A stretch of 64,000 nucleotides of DNA from Chrysomallon squamiferum (GCA_012295275.1 CM022677.1:3834053-3898052), one strand, 5' to 3'; counted from the first letter of the stretch, positions 24,771-36,834 are shown. Notes: generated from the sequence alone by a model not told the origin. A program made the numbers and translations.

Positions 24771-25749
24771 GTGTGTGTATATTACGTAGTTGTGATGGAA
24801 ACAGGTTTTAATATAGCATTCACTACGTTCAAGGGGAGACATTCTGTGTTTCTTTAAACTTGACCATATATAGCTTTTAAGCTCAGTTTGTATTTTCATT
24901 AGATTATTTTAGCTGTACAATGTTGATGGTTATTTTCTGTTTGGATAGCCGACTGATGAACACTGATCAGAGTAAGTTAAATAGATATAGAGCATTTTAA
25001 ACAGATATTGGGAGAAAGTTTTTAGTTTTGCAATTTTTTTTTTTTTTTTTTTAATGATCAACTACAGCATAGTAACAAGAATCTAACAGAACAATATTTT
25101 TAATTATCTAACAGAAGAATTTTTATGTTTTTGTTTTTTTCTATTATTCAAATATAATTATAATCACAGACATTGACAAACGTTTCTAACACCGCAACCT
25201 TATTTATTTATTTATTTATTGTTGTTGTTATTATTATTATTATTCTTTATGGTTTTCTTTATAATGTTCACTTTATTGCTTAGATATTAACGCCACTTAC
25301 TGAAATTTTGCAATAAATTATATTGATTATTTTATTTTATTCTTCATTTAGGACATTTATTAATTCACCTTTTAATTTATAAACAGAGTAATTTGTCGCT
25401 CCATATCGATAGATGGATTTTTTATTTTATTTTATTTTTATTTTTTTCTTAATTATCGCTTTCAGTTTTTAAAAATTATTGACTTTTTTATTTATTTTAT
25501 TTTCTCTTCCTTTCTTTTTTCTTTCTTTCCTCGATTATTTAATTCTGTCTTTTCTCATGTCTTGTTATCTCAGTCTGTCGTTCATTTTAGTCGTCTGATT
25601 TTTCAGAAACGTCTTTTTGTAGTTTCATTCTCTGACACTTTTGTTTTCTATCTCTTGTTCTCTCGTACTGTCTTTATTTTCATTTTCAAATCTTGTCTCT
25701 TTCCTCTCTGTCATTCTTGCCATTCTTCTTCTTCTTCTTCTTTTTCTTC

Positions 25750-25811
<62 letters not shown>

Positions 25812-26408
25812 GTTGTTGTTGTTGTTATTATTACTGTTATTTTGCTGTCGCTGTTGTTGCAGTGGTCTTATTGACAGTAATAATAAGAAATAAAACAGAA
25901 AGTCAACAGCGTTGTGGAAGAGGACGATTTAAATACATTAGAAAAAATAATATCAACGACAGCGACAATAAAAATATAAAAATCGCTGCGTTTTCAAAAT
26001 GTATTTAATATTCTTTGAAATGTGTTGTTGAAAAAAGACGAAATAAACAAAGTGAATAACCCACAAAATTTCTTCTTCTTTTTTTTTTTTTAAATATGTT
26101 GAAATATAAGTTATTAGCGACTAACGAGTAACAAGCGACTACACTTTAAAACGTATGTAAAACAACACATGTAATATAATTCAGCAACATTGTCAGTACT
26201 AATATATTAAGTTCCAGCAGAAGTTGAAACAAAATATTATTTTACACTGTACAAACAAATACTTATTCATCGTTGAAATTATGGATTATTCAATACAACA
26301 TTTTTTTAAACTATTTGATAACTTACTCTTTGTGTATGTCTGTATATGCGTGTCGATGTTTGTATGTATGTGTGTGTGTGTGTGTGTATGTGTGTGTTAA
26401 AATGAATA

Positions 26409-26461
<53 letters not shown>

Positions 26462-26906
26462 TATGTTCTTGTTGTTATTATTTTGCTTCAAACCAGTACT
26501 CAGAAATGGTGGGATGTGATATAAGTGCTTCTGCACTGGAAAACTATGATTTGGATGTCGTGAAGTCATTCATCCGAAACCACGAATTGCCAAGAAATCT
26601 GACGTGTTTTCACTAAATATAATTGATAAATAAATAAATAAACTTAATTCATTAATTGACATAAAACAGTCACTGCAACTACTGCTATTACTACTACTAT
26701 TACTGCTGCTGTTGCTGCTACTATTAATACTCTACTACAACTACAACTAACAAATGCTATCAGTAACACTTTTACTACTGCTCTTACTATTACTACAACT
26801 TTTACTAGTTCTGGTGTCTTTGTATATTTTTTAATTTTATTTTGATCTTTGCAAGATATATGAATGAACGTAAGGATTGTCCAGTCTGTGTTTTGTCGCA
26901 AACTTA
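24771..26906. other. AT-rich sequence with several microsatellites
   Basis: Poly-T at 25030-25052, (CTT)n/(ATT)n/(GTT)n at 25728-25827, (TG)n at 26362-26396 and (ATT)n at 26409-26459. No gene recognised. Confidence 0.65.
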
Positions 26907-27345
<439 letters not shown>

Positions 27346-27547
27346 AAGCGGCTGTTTGCACGGGCTGACAGAAAAACAAACAACAACGAGGGCTTCTCTT
27401 TTGAAAGTTTAGTCTTAACCAGTCTCGTACAAGTATGAAGTACAAAAGGAATATAACACATCGGTGTATATTACATACAGTTTATTCTGTTTCAACAGTT
27501 TATTAACATAGACCATGATCATACAGAGTAATTGCTATTAGTAAATC

Positions 27548-27600
<53 letters not shown>

Positions 27601-27625
27601 TAATAATAATAACAATAACAATAAC

Positions 27626-27664
<39 letters not shown>
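27548..27664. repeat. (AAT)n/(AAC)n microsatellite
   Basis: About 38 trinucleotide units with AAC interruptions. Confidence 0.95.
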
Positions 27665-27949
27665 CCTATTATTTAATGATCACCATTCACAGTAAATGGC
27701 GAGTAACAAACACGTCGTGTTTCACAGTCTTCATTTAGCAGACAACAAAAGTGTTTACTGATACAGTGGGAGATAATTCCTGTATCACTTGCATAGAGAG
27801 ACAGCTTGAGTTATTTCCCTTTAGCGTTTCGAATTTATTCTTAATTAATTGTTGCTTTGGAATAAAAGCTTTTGATAGAATATCGTTTAATTAAAGCAAA
27901 AAAAAAAAAAAATTCTTACTTCGGAGTTTCAAATGAAACATGGCTATCG

Positions 27950-29275
27950 ACCTTTTCTAATAAACAGGAATCGTGTTTATATATTAATTACTAAACGCTT
28001 AAAACATGACAGAGGATATACACAAGGAGATCTGTTATTTCACTGTTTTCGTTTTGTGTGTTGAGATTCTTGGTAAGAAATAAAAAACATATATACAGGA
28101 TTGAGATCAACGGCAATGAATTTAAAATTTCACATTTCGCCGACGACACAAGTTCCTGTTAGGTTGGTCTGATAAAACTCTGTGAGCATCTGTGGAAACA
28201 TTAAACTAGTTTATCGATATATCAGGTCTCAAAGTTAATACATATAAAACAAATATAATAAAATTAGCCAACGACAAATTTGTTCATAAAAAAAGTGTTC
28301 AAAACAAAAATTAAAATGGACTACAGAATTCACAATGCTTGAGTACGGTTTTCCACGGATCTGTGTCAAATACAAGAATTAAACTTTAATGCAAAGTTGA
28401 ATGAGGTTAAAAGGCTGCTTGAACAATTGTCAAAATATTCTTTCTCACCTCTAGGAAAAATTACTGCAATCAAAAGTTTAGTTTTATCGAAAATTGTTTA
28501 TTTTTTTCTTTCACTGACAAATCCAACAAACTATTTCTTTAAACTAGTAGAAACCTATCTCTTTCAGTGTATTTGGCCCGCCTGAAGATGAGCCATGTCT
28601 CGTGTGGTCCGCTTCTAGAAAAAGATTACTGATGTTTTATCTTGAGCTTCAATGACACTAGTTTTAGGTCAGCCTACAGTGAAGCAAAATTGCTGAAACG
28701 CACAAATTCCTTTTGTAAAATTGAACTATTTATATGGTTAAACTTTCTAGAGAAATGTCCAACGATAAGGGACACGATAAAAATACTATGTCAATAGATT
28801 TAGTATAACGTTCAAATTAAAACTGATAATAACTTAGTTTATTATAAGACACTGCCAAAGAAAGGAATTTTAGTTCTAAAATAACGTTTTGTTAATGCCA
28901 CCTGGCTTTCATGCATTGCATTTTGTAGAAAAGAAAATATAACTTTAGACCAGTATTTACAGTTCACAACGGCGTGATGCTAGCTGTTAATAACTAGTGT
29001 AAACTGTTTTTATAAAATATATAAGAAAGCTAAATGGCAGGATATTTTGGTACAGAGGTCTGTGACAAATGGTGGACAAGTGAAAATCTTCTTCCACTCA
29101 AAGGTAACTTCAGACACAGAGCTTAGATATTATCAGTGTAAGATCGTGTTAGTTATCTTGACAACTAGTAAGCATTTCCTATTAAATGGCATAAAAAAGA
29201 TTCAGATAAATGTGAATACGTTTAGTGAAAATTTAATGCGCTTTATGTTAATAAGTTCAGACATTCTGTAAATAT
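27950..29275 (+). pseudogene. Degenerate Tx1/L1-clade non-LTR reverse transcriptase
   Basis: Translated piecewise in shifting frames the region follows the RT of L1/Tx1-like elements in order. It has EINGNEFKISHFADDT (the YADD-type catalytic box, here FADD) near 28105-28150, then LGKITAIKSLVLSKIVYF at 28397-28585, the well-known L1-type LGKI..IK...L.K motif. KVTSDTELRYYQCKIVL near 29100-29160 corresponds to the later connection segment. Stops and frameshifts occur throughout, so the copy is dead. The endonuclease and ORF1 were not found. Confidence 0.75.
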
Positions 29276-29404
29276 GTCATAGATGCTCAAGGATAGAATA
29301 TGCAAAAATATACAAAGTTTAAATTTATTTTGTTATGCCATTTTGTATGTTTCTTACAATAACATGCACATTTATTTATATGAAGAAATATTTATATATC
29401 TAAA

Positions 29405-29564
29405 ACATGTTAATTCTTCCTCTTCTTCTTCTTTCTTCTTCTTCTTCTTCTTCTTCTTATTATTATTATTATTGTTGTTGTTTTTTTTTGTGTTTTTTTA
29501 TTAGCCCTAAGAATTGTTACAGTCTGTGTCCGAATAATGTATTTTTTTTTTCTCTCCCCATTCC

Positions 29565-29643
<79 letters not shown>

Positions 29644-29645
29644 GT
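29405..29645. repeat. (CTT)n and (ATT)n microsatellites
   Basis: CTT/ATT at 29418-29478 and an (ATT)n run at 29568-29643 that stops only about 12 bp before the ATG of the BTBD6-like gene. Confidence 0.95.
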
Positions 29646-29654
29646 AGTGAAAAC

Positions 29655-29911
29655 ATGGCCACCTCAGCAGAAGTTTCAAGTTGGCAGACAGGGAAAACAC
29701 TAACGGAATGTATTGAATACGTTTTTCATACGAGAACAGACAGCGACGTCAGATTTATTGTTGGAGAAGATGAAACAATGGTTGAAGCACATCGCTTCAT
29801 CCTGATGATACGAAGCGATGTCTTCCACAAAATGATTATGGGAGAACTTCGCGAACAAAACAGCATCATCTTGCCTGATGTTCAGGCCGATATTTTTACA
29901 GAGTTTTTAAA
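29655..29911 (+). CDS. BTBD6-like BTB-BACK-PHR protein, exon 1 (BTB domain)
   Basis: The ATG at 29655 starts MATSAEVSSWQTGKTLTECI, followed by TDSDVRFIVG, VEAHRFILMIRSDVFHKMI and ILPDVQADIFTEFLK, the core of a BTB/POZ fold (D..F.VG, H..L..RS.VF). The BTBD1/2/3/6 family are Cullin-3 substrate adaptors. The exon ends two bases into a Lys codon before GTATGT. It joins 30189 in frame, rebuilding FLKYLYTDDV, the usual end of the third BTB helix block. The intron (29912-30188) contains a CA tract. Confidence 0.85.
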
Positions 29912-29923
29912 GTATGTTAGCAA

Positions 29924-29924
<1 letters not shown>

Positions 29925-29970
<46 letters not shown>

Positions 29971-30045
29971 TGGAAACACATTTACACACAAACACACATA
30001 CACACACACAAACACACAGAAACACAGACACACACAGCGACACAG
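29925..30045. repeat. (CA)n tract in intron 1 of the BTBD6-like gene
   Basis: CA repeat with AAACACA and CACAGA interruptions. Confidence 0.95.
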
Positions 30046-30188
30046 GTACGAACATACTGAGTAACGAAACATAGATACCGACATTGATAACAATACAGTT
30101 TTTGTTAGTAATCTGAATATTTTCTAATTAATTAATCTCCCATAATTATCTCTCGTTTTGAAGTCTTACTATACATGCTTTTACACAG

Positions 30189-30583
30189 ATATCTTTACAC
30201 GGATGACGTCGTCCTAACAGGCCACAACGTCACCTGTCTGCTATATCTATCGAGGAAGTACATCGTCACGACACTGGAAGAACAGTGCGTGCGCTATTTG
30301 GAGTTCGTCGTTGTCGTCACGGAATGCGTGCGTCGTGCTGGAACAAGCTCACCTGTTTGTTGAACATGATCTAAGGAAAAACACTCTGATTTACATTTTG
30401 GAAAATGGCGACGAAGTTTTGAAGTCAGATGAAGTCACCGATCTTTGTCATGAATGTCTGGTTGAGATCGTACGATCAGACGAACTGGCAGCAGACGAGA
30501 AAAATGTTTTTGAAGCCGCTGTGAAGTGGGCTGACAGCGCATGCAGGAAGCAAGGGAGACAGACGAGTGAAAAAAACATACGT
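30189..30583 (+). CDS. BTBD6-like protein, end of BTB and BACK domain, with a frame break
   Basis: After TTTTACACAG it reads LYTDDVVLTGHNVTCLLYLS and KYIVTTLEEQCVRYLE, the BTB end and linker of BTBD6-type proteins. The frame then shifts by one base near 30301-30312. BACK continues as NACVVLEQAHLFVEHDLR, YILENGDEVLKS and NVFEAAVKWADSACRKQG, which are all diagnostic. With no correction the first frame ends at a TGA around 30361. The exon runs into a 20 bp tandem array at about 30584. Confidence 0.82.
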
Positions 30584-31440
30584 GAAGCACTGGAAGAGGT
30601 CGTGAAGCACTGGGAGGGAAGACTGGAGATGAAGCACTGGGAGAGCACTGGGTCGTGAAGCACTCGTGAAGCACTGGGAGAGATCGAGAAGAACTGGGAG
30701 ATGTCTGGGAGATGTGAAGCACTGGGGAGATGAAGCACTGGGAGATGTCGTGAAGCACTGGGAGAGGTCGTGAAGCACTGGGAGATGTGAAGCACTGGGA
30801 GAGATGACAAAGCACTGGGAGATGTCGTGAAGCACTGGGAGAGGTCGTGAAGCACTGGGAGAGGTGAAGCACTGGGAGATGTCGTGAAGCACTGGGAGAG
30901 GTCGTGAAGCACTGGGAGAGGTCGTGAAGCACTGGGAGATGTCGAGAAGCACTGGGAGATGTCGTGAAGCACTGGAAGCACTGGGAGATGTCGTGAAGAA
31001 GCACTGGGAGAGATAAAGTCGTGAAGCACTGGGAGAGGTCGAAGCACTGGGAAGAACTGGGAGATGTCGTGAAGCACTGGGAGAGGTCGTGAAGCACTGG
31101 GAGATGGGAGAGTGAAGCACTGGGAGATGTCGTGAAGCACTGAAGCACTGGGAGGAGCACTGGGAGAGATGTAAAGCGTGAAGCACTGGGAGATGAAGCG
31201 TGAAGCACTGGGAGATGTCGTGAAGCACTGGGAGAGGTCGTGAAGCACTGGGAGAGCACTGGGAGAGGTCGTGAAGCACTGGGAGCACTGGGAGATCGAG
31301 AAGAACTGGGAGATGTCGTGAAGCACTGAAGCACTGGGGGATCGTGAAGCACTGGAGAGATGTGAAGCACTGGGAGATGTCGTGAAGCACTGGGAGAGAT
31401 GACAAAGCACTGGGAGATGTCGTGAAGCACTGGGAGAGGT
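30584..31440 (+). repeat. 20 bp minisatellite (~42 units) inside the BTBD6-like coding region
   Basis: The unit is GAAGCACTGGGAGAGGTCGT, with GAGATG, GAGAGATGAC and shortened variants. The left flank is the coding sequence ...NIREALEE and the right flank resumes as RYPLLDQTYFVEHVTP, so the first and last units coincide with the coding text EALGEV. Since 20 is not a multiple of 3 the array reads through all frames; its - strand has no stop in any frame for about 330 codons, which is an artefact. Confidence 0.93.
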
Positions 31441-32151
31441 CGTTATCCATTACTCGATCAGACGTATTTTGTAGAACACGTGACACCCACTCACATACTC
31501 ACTGACACAGAAGAACTCAATATTTTGAAACACTTGGTGAGCAGTGATGAAGATGTTTCACCTTTTAACTCAAAGATGAAAACTGCAATGATTAAAACAC
31601 AGATTACAATAAACAGGTTTAGTGAAACATATTCTGATTACTGGCCATGTTCTGGTAAAGAAGATGAAGCCATTACTTTCTCTGTCAACAAAAACGTTTT
31701 ACTTCGTGGATTTCAGTTGTACGGTCTCAGTCAACCACAAAACTACGACGTCAGTGCCTTCGTCACTGACACAAGAACAGACGAAATACTGGACGGGTCT
31801 ACACTGACACAGAGATATGAACACGACGTATCTGGCGTGTATGACGTCGTGTTCAGACGTCCAGTGAAGATTACTAAAGACACTGAGTACAGCTTGTTTG
31901 TTAATGTTAAGGGAGTCTCAAGGTGTGGACTTGAAGGTAAATCAGAAATTGTTGTAGACTCTTTTGTTTGTAGATTTTCTGACTCACACAAATCTAAACA
32001 CAGTGACAGACAACTTCGTACACGTGTGACAGACGGACAAATACCTGCTTTGTTATTTTTAGTGCTAAAAAACAACATCGTTCAAACACTGTCACTTTTA
32101 GTCATCACTGGGATCACATTTTTATTTTTATTTATTTATTTATTTATTTAA
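31441..32151 (+). CDS. BTBD6-like protein, PHR domain and C-terminus
   Basis: The frame open across 31441-32151 starts with RYPLLDQTYFVEHV, the end of BACK. The PHR domain follows: RFSETYSDYWPCSG, then ITFSVNKNVLLRGFQLYG, VVFRRPVKITKDTEYSLFVN and DGQIPALLFLVL, matching the I.F.V...V.L.G..LYG and GQIP.L.F signatures of BTBD3/6 PHR domains. A hydrophobic tail (VQTLSLLVITGITFLFLF) extends past the usual PHR end and is finished by translated TTTA repeat before TAA. The 20 bp array upstream leaves it unclear whether this part is still translated together with the BTB exons. Confidence 0.82.
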   Translation, partial: RYPLLDQTYFVEHVTPTHILTDTEELNILKHLVSSDEDVSPFNSKMKTAMIKTQITINRFSETYSDYWPCSGKEDEAITFSVNKNVLLRGFQLYGLSQPQNYDVSAFVTDTRTDEILDGSTLTQRYEHDVSGVYDVVFRRPVKITKDTEYSLFVNVKGVSRCGLEGKSEIVVDSFVCRFSDSHKSKHSDRQLRTRVTDGQIPALLFLVLKNNIVQTLSLLVITGITFLFLFIYLFI

Positions 32152-32276
32152 TTATTTATTTATTTATTGATTTGTTTACGTTTTTCTGATGACGTCATAA
32201 ACACTAGATTTGATATTTTATAATGGATTGTGTCAAACAGATACGTGAAAAATGTATATTAACATTTCATTGCTTT

Positions 32277-32328
<52 letters not shown>

Positions 32329-32360
32329 TTCAATTATTTATTTATTTAGTTATTTAAGTA
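32125..32360. repeat. (TTTA)n tracts at and beyond the BTBD6-like stop
   Basis: TTTA runs at 32128-32170 and 32277-32350, the first overlapping the last codons and the stop. Confidence 0.92.
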
Positions 32361-32754
32361 TTTCTAATGATTTTTGTTTGTATACAAAACGTAATATTTT
32401 TAACTATTTTTTGCTTGATTTGTACTTTTTTTTATTTCACTTTAAAATGTATATAAAAAAATAATGAAGTTTTCCTTTTTGTTGGTTATTACGAACAATA
32501 ATAAAATACAGAAAAATGTGAGTAAAATAAATTTATTCTGACTAAACAATTTGTATTTTAATATTTTAGGTGATATTTAAATAGTAATTTGCTTTTGTTT
32601 CCAGAGATTACCAATGATAAATTATATACTTTATTTTTTTTTTAGTTACTGTAATTTTATTTATTAGAGTTATCAATAATCAATGTTACATTTTTTTAGT
32701 TAACTCACTTTTTTGTTAAGTTTTAGGAACCAATAAATGTAATTTATCACTTTA

Positions 32755-32945
32755 CAGGATAAACAAGCCCTTGCTGTCCAGAAAAAATGCCAGGTTCCTT
32801 CAGGCCAAGGATGACCACTTGACCATGTGTGTAGTGCACAGTTCAGTGAAGAACAATCACTTCTCCAGTCCTGACTGTTAAGAGAAATTTGTTCAGACTC
32901 AGACACTCAGATGTACTCAACATGTTTGTAAACAGATGCTGGGTA
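32755..32945 (+). pseudogene. Tc1/mariner-like transposase scrap
   Basis: One frame reads INKPLLSRKNARFLQAKDDH, resembling the KPLLS.KN...RL.FAK.H segment that precedes the DE motif of Tc1-type transposases. A neighbouring frame continues AQFSEEQSLLQS, resembling the F.DES..L catalytic block. Frame changes and stops show that it is dead. The terminal inverted repeats were not identified. Confidence 0.4.
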
Positions 32946-33501
32946 TAACAGACAAGTAATTCAGTTTACTACCAGATTTTATAAACTTTAAAATAATAAA
33001 TTACTTAATTTCACCTGAGAATGTTTTAATATTAATATTATTACATATAATTTTATTGTTTATTTGTAAATACAGACTTTGTCATTGATTTAGCAACTGT
33101 GATAACATAGCTTTAAGAGGAAATAGTCAATTGAACATGTATTTTAGAAAGTGTAAAATTTAAAATTTAGAATAAGGTAAAGATTATAGATTTATTTATT
33201 ATCAATTTAAAAAAAGATAATAATAATAAAATAAAAATTAATTATATATTATTTATTTTGAAAATTATTAGATTTATACTTAAAGGTTCTGCATGATTTG
33301 TTCAAACTTGTGTTAAACACACATTCCTAGATAATCAAAAATTCAGAACACAAGAAATATTTTAATAAATTTTACAACTTGACTTTATTTTATTTCACTC
33401 GAGATACATATTTGTTGAAAACATCATTCCAAATTCAAATGAAGAAATAAAATTATAATAGTTGTTCTACAAAAATGTACAATTTAATGTTTTATTTTCA
33501 G

Positions 33502-33642
33502 AAACAAGCTGGATGTTACATCAGAATCACCACAGAGTATAGAAATCTATTTACAGCAGATTCTTACAGCAAAGAAATCACAGGACAGTTACAGACAATC
33601 AGATGTTTTACATGAGTGCTGTTTTAACAGGCTGAGTGATTG
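33502..33642 (+). CDS. Internal exon of an unrecognised + strand gene
   Basis: The exon has a good acceptor (TTTTATTTTCAG) and donor (GTAAGT). One frame is open throughout: NKLDVTSESPQSIEIYLQQI, then LTAKKSQDSYRQSDVLHECC and FNRLSD. It ends two bases into a Trp codon that the exon at 34271 completes. I do not recognise the protein. A diverged partial copy of the exon lies at 33729-33785. Upstream exons were not found. Confidence 0.5.
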
Positions 33643-34270
33643 GTAAGTAAACTGTATGTACATCACATTTCTAATACGGACATTTTTGTTTTAAATGTAT
33701 GAATGTCATGTCTGATGTTTTGGACACAAGCTGGTGTTGCACACAGAGTACAGAAATCTATTTACAGCAGATTCTTCACATCATGTTTGTTTAACTGTCT
33801 GCTTGACTGATAAATAAATGTAAACTTTTCTCTCACAAATTTTAATAAACTTTTCCCTAAGGCCTTTCAGGAACCATGAAGTGTGAAAATTAATTTTAAA
33901 TGGTCTGTTTCAGGCGATAGTTATTAATTATTATTTTTGATAATGACAGTGTGAGAAAAAACTCTACATTTTCACTGTTAATTAAGACAGCTATTTTTAT
34001 GTTCAGTTTTCAGTTACATTTTTTAATACATGAGTAACAGACTCCCAAACTGAAGATTGATACAAAAATCTGTTACTTCTTAGCACAGCTCTGTACTATT
34101 AAGTCACAAAACATCAGATTTGATTTATATCTAGTCTTCATTTTACATGTCAAATTGTATAATCGCAGATTTAGAGGTGAACTTTTATAATAAAGACATA
34201 TTAATATTGTGTATGCCATTCTGAATATTATTTTAATAAAGACGTATTTATTTTTGTTTTAAATTTTCAG

Positions 34271-34294
34271 GGTTGTTTATACTGAGAAGTGTTA
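34271..34294 (+). CDS. Terminal exon of the same unrecognised gene
   Basis: The AAATTTTCAG acceptor is followed by a G that completes Trp and then VVYTEKC and TAA. The join is in phase and puts the stop a few codons into the last exon, with AT-rich presumed 3' UTR downstream. Confidence 0.42.
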
Positions 34295-35775
34295 ATGACA
34301 ATCATCTGTTCATTCTAAATGGCTTCTTGAGTCTGCCTCCAAGTTTTTCAAGTTTTCTGATCGCACTGAACTAAGCAAGCAGAAGAAATAGAAGATGAAA
34401 TATCTCATCAAAAAAATAAAAAGAAGCTCAATGCTTGGAGAATACTAAGAACTTCTAGAAAAATCCACACCAAACCAAAGTTTAAAAACATTACTGTGTG
34501 AGACATGGACTACTTACTGAATAATTTATAAAACTGTGATTTCAGACTGGAAGTCACAATGTTGTTCATACAAGATATAGTTATATACAGACCAATATCC
34601 ATAATGTTACCAAGTTCAGTTAAGTGTGTAAAAAAAGTACATTATTTTTTAAAAGTGATTTATGTTAGAAATCTTTGATTATAGCTTTTAAAAAAAAGGA
34701 CATATTTTATATAAAGGTGTTTGGTCCAGGGGAGATAATTTCATTTTTTTATTTTATTTATAGAAAGAATCTACTGAATTATCTATACCAAATATAAAAT
34801 AACAAAGAACACTAAGACTTCTGGTAAAGATTTACCAAATAAAGGTATCGTAATAAAACATAAAATGGAAGTAGATAATTTTGTACATTTTGGAAGACAA
34901 AATCAGTAATTAGAAATTTTCGGAATAAATATTTTTCAGATTACAAGTTATTTATTGATGTTTTAAGTTTTTTTTAAACAAATATCTTAGTTATTTTTTA
35001 TTTCATTTTGTACATTTTGTTATTATACTTTTGTTGGATAGATCAGAAATCTTGGTATTTTTATATTTTACAGCACTCTTGGCTCTCATCTTTAAAACCT
35101 TATGAAACATTTTAAAACATTTTTAATTTAAAAGTTCAGTATTTTATAAAATGCTTTTCTAAATTTTTATGTAAGGAATTATATGACATTTTTCTAAAAT
35201 TAAGTTTTTTGTATGAAAGAGTAGTTCTGATATTAATTTGTTTTCTTTTTGAAATAAACATTTTGAATTATTTTGTATTCTATTTTTAATTTAATATTTT
35301 TAGCTAACATTATCAAACATCCTAAGGTAAGGAATATTTTTATTTACATAGTTTTGGTACATTAAAATCTTAATTAACATTGCAAATTTTTATATATTAG
35401 TAGCTGTACAAAATTATTAGAATTTTCTGATTCAGGGTGAGTACATGAAACATCTGTAACACAGAGAGAAAATAAAATTAAAAAATCACAGACTAGTTGA
35501 GGAATTTGATTACATATATTTATTTATTTGTATTTTAAAAACTGAAAAACAAAACAGATTTCACCCATTTTATCTACTCAGTAAGAGATTTATAAACATT
35601 TACTCAGTCTGTCAGGAATTTTTCTTTACACTGTCAAACTAGAAGTGAAAACATCAGCCTAAGAGACACACACTGATGTACTGGGTGAACCAAAACATAT
35701 TTTCTGAACTTTAACACTTCATATTTCCTATGTCACAGTTTGATGTGTAGATTGGGAAAACAATTCCTGACTGCA
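34295..35775. other. AT-rich presumed 3' UTR and intergenic sequence
   Basis: No coding region seen. Several AATAAA-like words occur (for example near 34851 and 35255), but no single polyadenylation site can be chosen. Confidence 0.45.
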
Positions 35776-36154
35776 GCACTGTGAGAAGACAGCAACTGTT
35801 ACAGTCTCTGATACTGCATTGTCCCACTCTGCTGTATGAGTCAGGTAAAGGACTAGCTCAGTCCTTCGTATCGTCAGTGTGGCGAGACATCACTCTCATG
35901 AACACTGCCTTCCCAAGTTTCTGTCTCATCTTGTTCTGCTGTTTTCTTCTCTCTGTTTCCTTTCTCTTCTCACCCAGCTTCAGTTTCAGACGTCACCTGC
36001 TCTTCAACTTCCTGTCTGTTGTATTTGCCACCGTCATGCACTGTCCTCTCAGTCATCTGCCAAGTGCTTTCATTTGGCAGCATAACAAATGAAGTGTTTA
36101 AACAAGCATCAGCTCATTTTCACAAGAACACAGACTTCAACAGCACTCTGCCGT

Positions 36155-36568
36155 TTACATGTTGTTTCTGTCCATGTAAACCATCACAGAACCATCAACA
36201 TCGCTATCTTCTGCAACAGGAACAGAGGGTAAGGAAACTTCAACACAAACATCCGGATTAATGTAAAACACTTCATAGCCTCTGTTTGCCATCTGACATT
36301 GACCTTCACCTACATTATTTTCAGTTGTCTGTGGTGTTAGCTGAGTGTCAGACAATGGACTGACACTTACTGGTTCATCTGACAGACAACTCTGTGTGGT
36401 GTTGGGGTCCAGAGAGGCAGTGGCTTCCACAGTTGTGTCCCCTTGACTTGGAAATCCATCAGCTGTGACGTGATGTATGAGGAAATTTCCTAGACATTGT
36501 TGGAGATGTTGTCCTGTTTCTTGGAGTTTTGTCTCTTTCCTGTGTTTTTCTTTGGCTGGTTTTAGTAT
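36155..36568 (-). pseudogene. C-terminal part of an unrecognised - strand gene
   Basis: On the - strand a frame is open for 137 codons from just after a TGA (36569-36571) to the stop at 36155. It includes ETGQHLQQCLGNFLIHHV, SCLSDEPVSVSPLSDTQL and GYEVFYINPDVCVEVSL, ending in an acidic tail. The composition is that of real protein rather than repeat. Further - strand coding-like text continues in other frames both upstream (36572-36640) and downstream (to about 35780), so the gene has several frame breaks or small introns. No family recognised. Confidence 0.4.
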
Positions 36569-36633
36569 TCAAGTTTTTCTCCCTGATTGCTCACATTTGA
36601 CTGTTGAGATTGGTCACCTGGTGTAGTAACACT

Positions 36634-36821
36634 CTACAAGTTCATGCTGTCAGAGTTGTTGTAGTTGGACGTGGTCGGCTGCAGTGTGTGTTGCATGTCC
36701 AGGTAAACAGAACTGAGCTGCTCACTGGTGAAACTTTTACACAAGACTGAGTCGAATCTGATGTTGGACAAGAGTGAAGAACACACTGGTCTGAATCTGA
36801 CTGGTGAGAGCACCGTCTCGT
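36634..36821 (-). pseudogene. Upstream exon candidate of the same - strand gene
   Basis: The - strand acceptor TTTGTTTACACAG is followed by DETVLSPVRFRPVCSSLL, then SNIRFDSVLCKSFTSEQL and SSVYLDMQHTLQP, up to a TAG at 36634. Beyond the stop the same frame stays coding-like (SVTTPGDQSQQSNVSNQG). This suggests either a damaged gene or base-level errors. No family recognised. Confidence 0.4.
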
Positions 36822-36834
36822 CTGTGTAAACAAA

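Noticed and set aside
23774-24899. 300+ codon Tyr/Val/Cys frames on both strands
   Set aside because: Product of TATATG/TTTTGTTG simple repeat.
30435-31486. Three overlapping 320-336 codon - strand frames rich in SQCF/LPVLHD
   Set aside because: The reverse of the 20 bp array is stop-free in all frames. The + strand is the coding strand of the BTBD6-like gene.
35781-36092. 103-codon + strand frame with a hydrophobic Phe/Leu/Ser-rich middle
   Set aside because: It is the reverse of a Lys/Glu/Arg-rich - strand text that fits the adjacent - strand gene pieces better. The hydrophobicity comes from the antisense reading.
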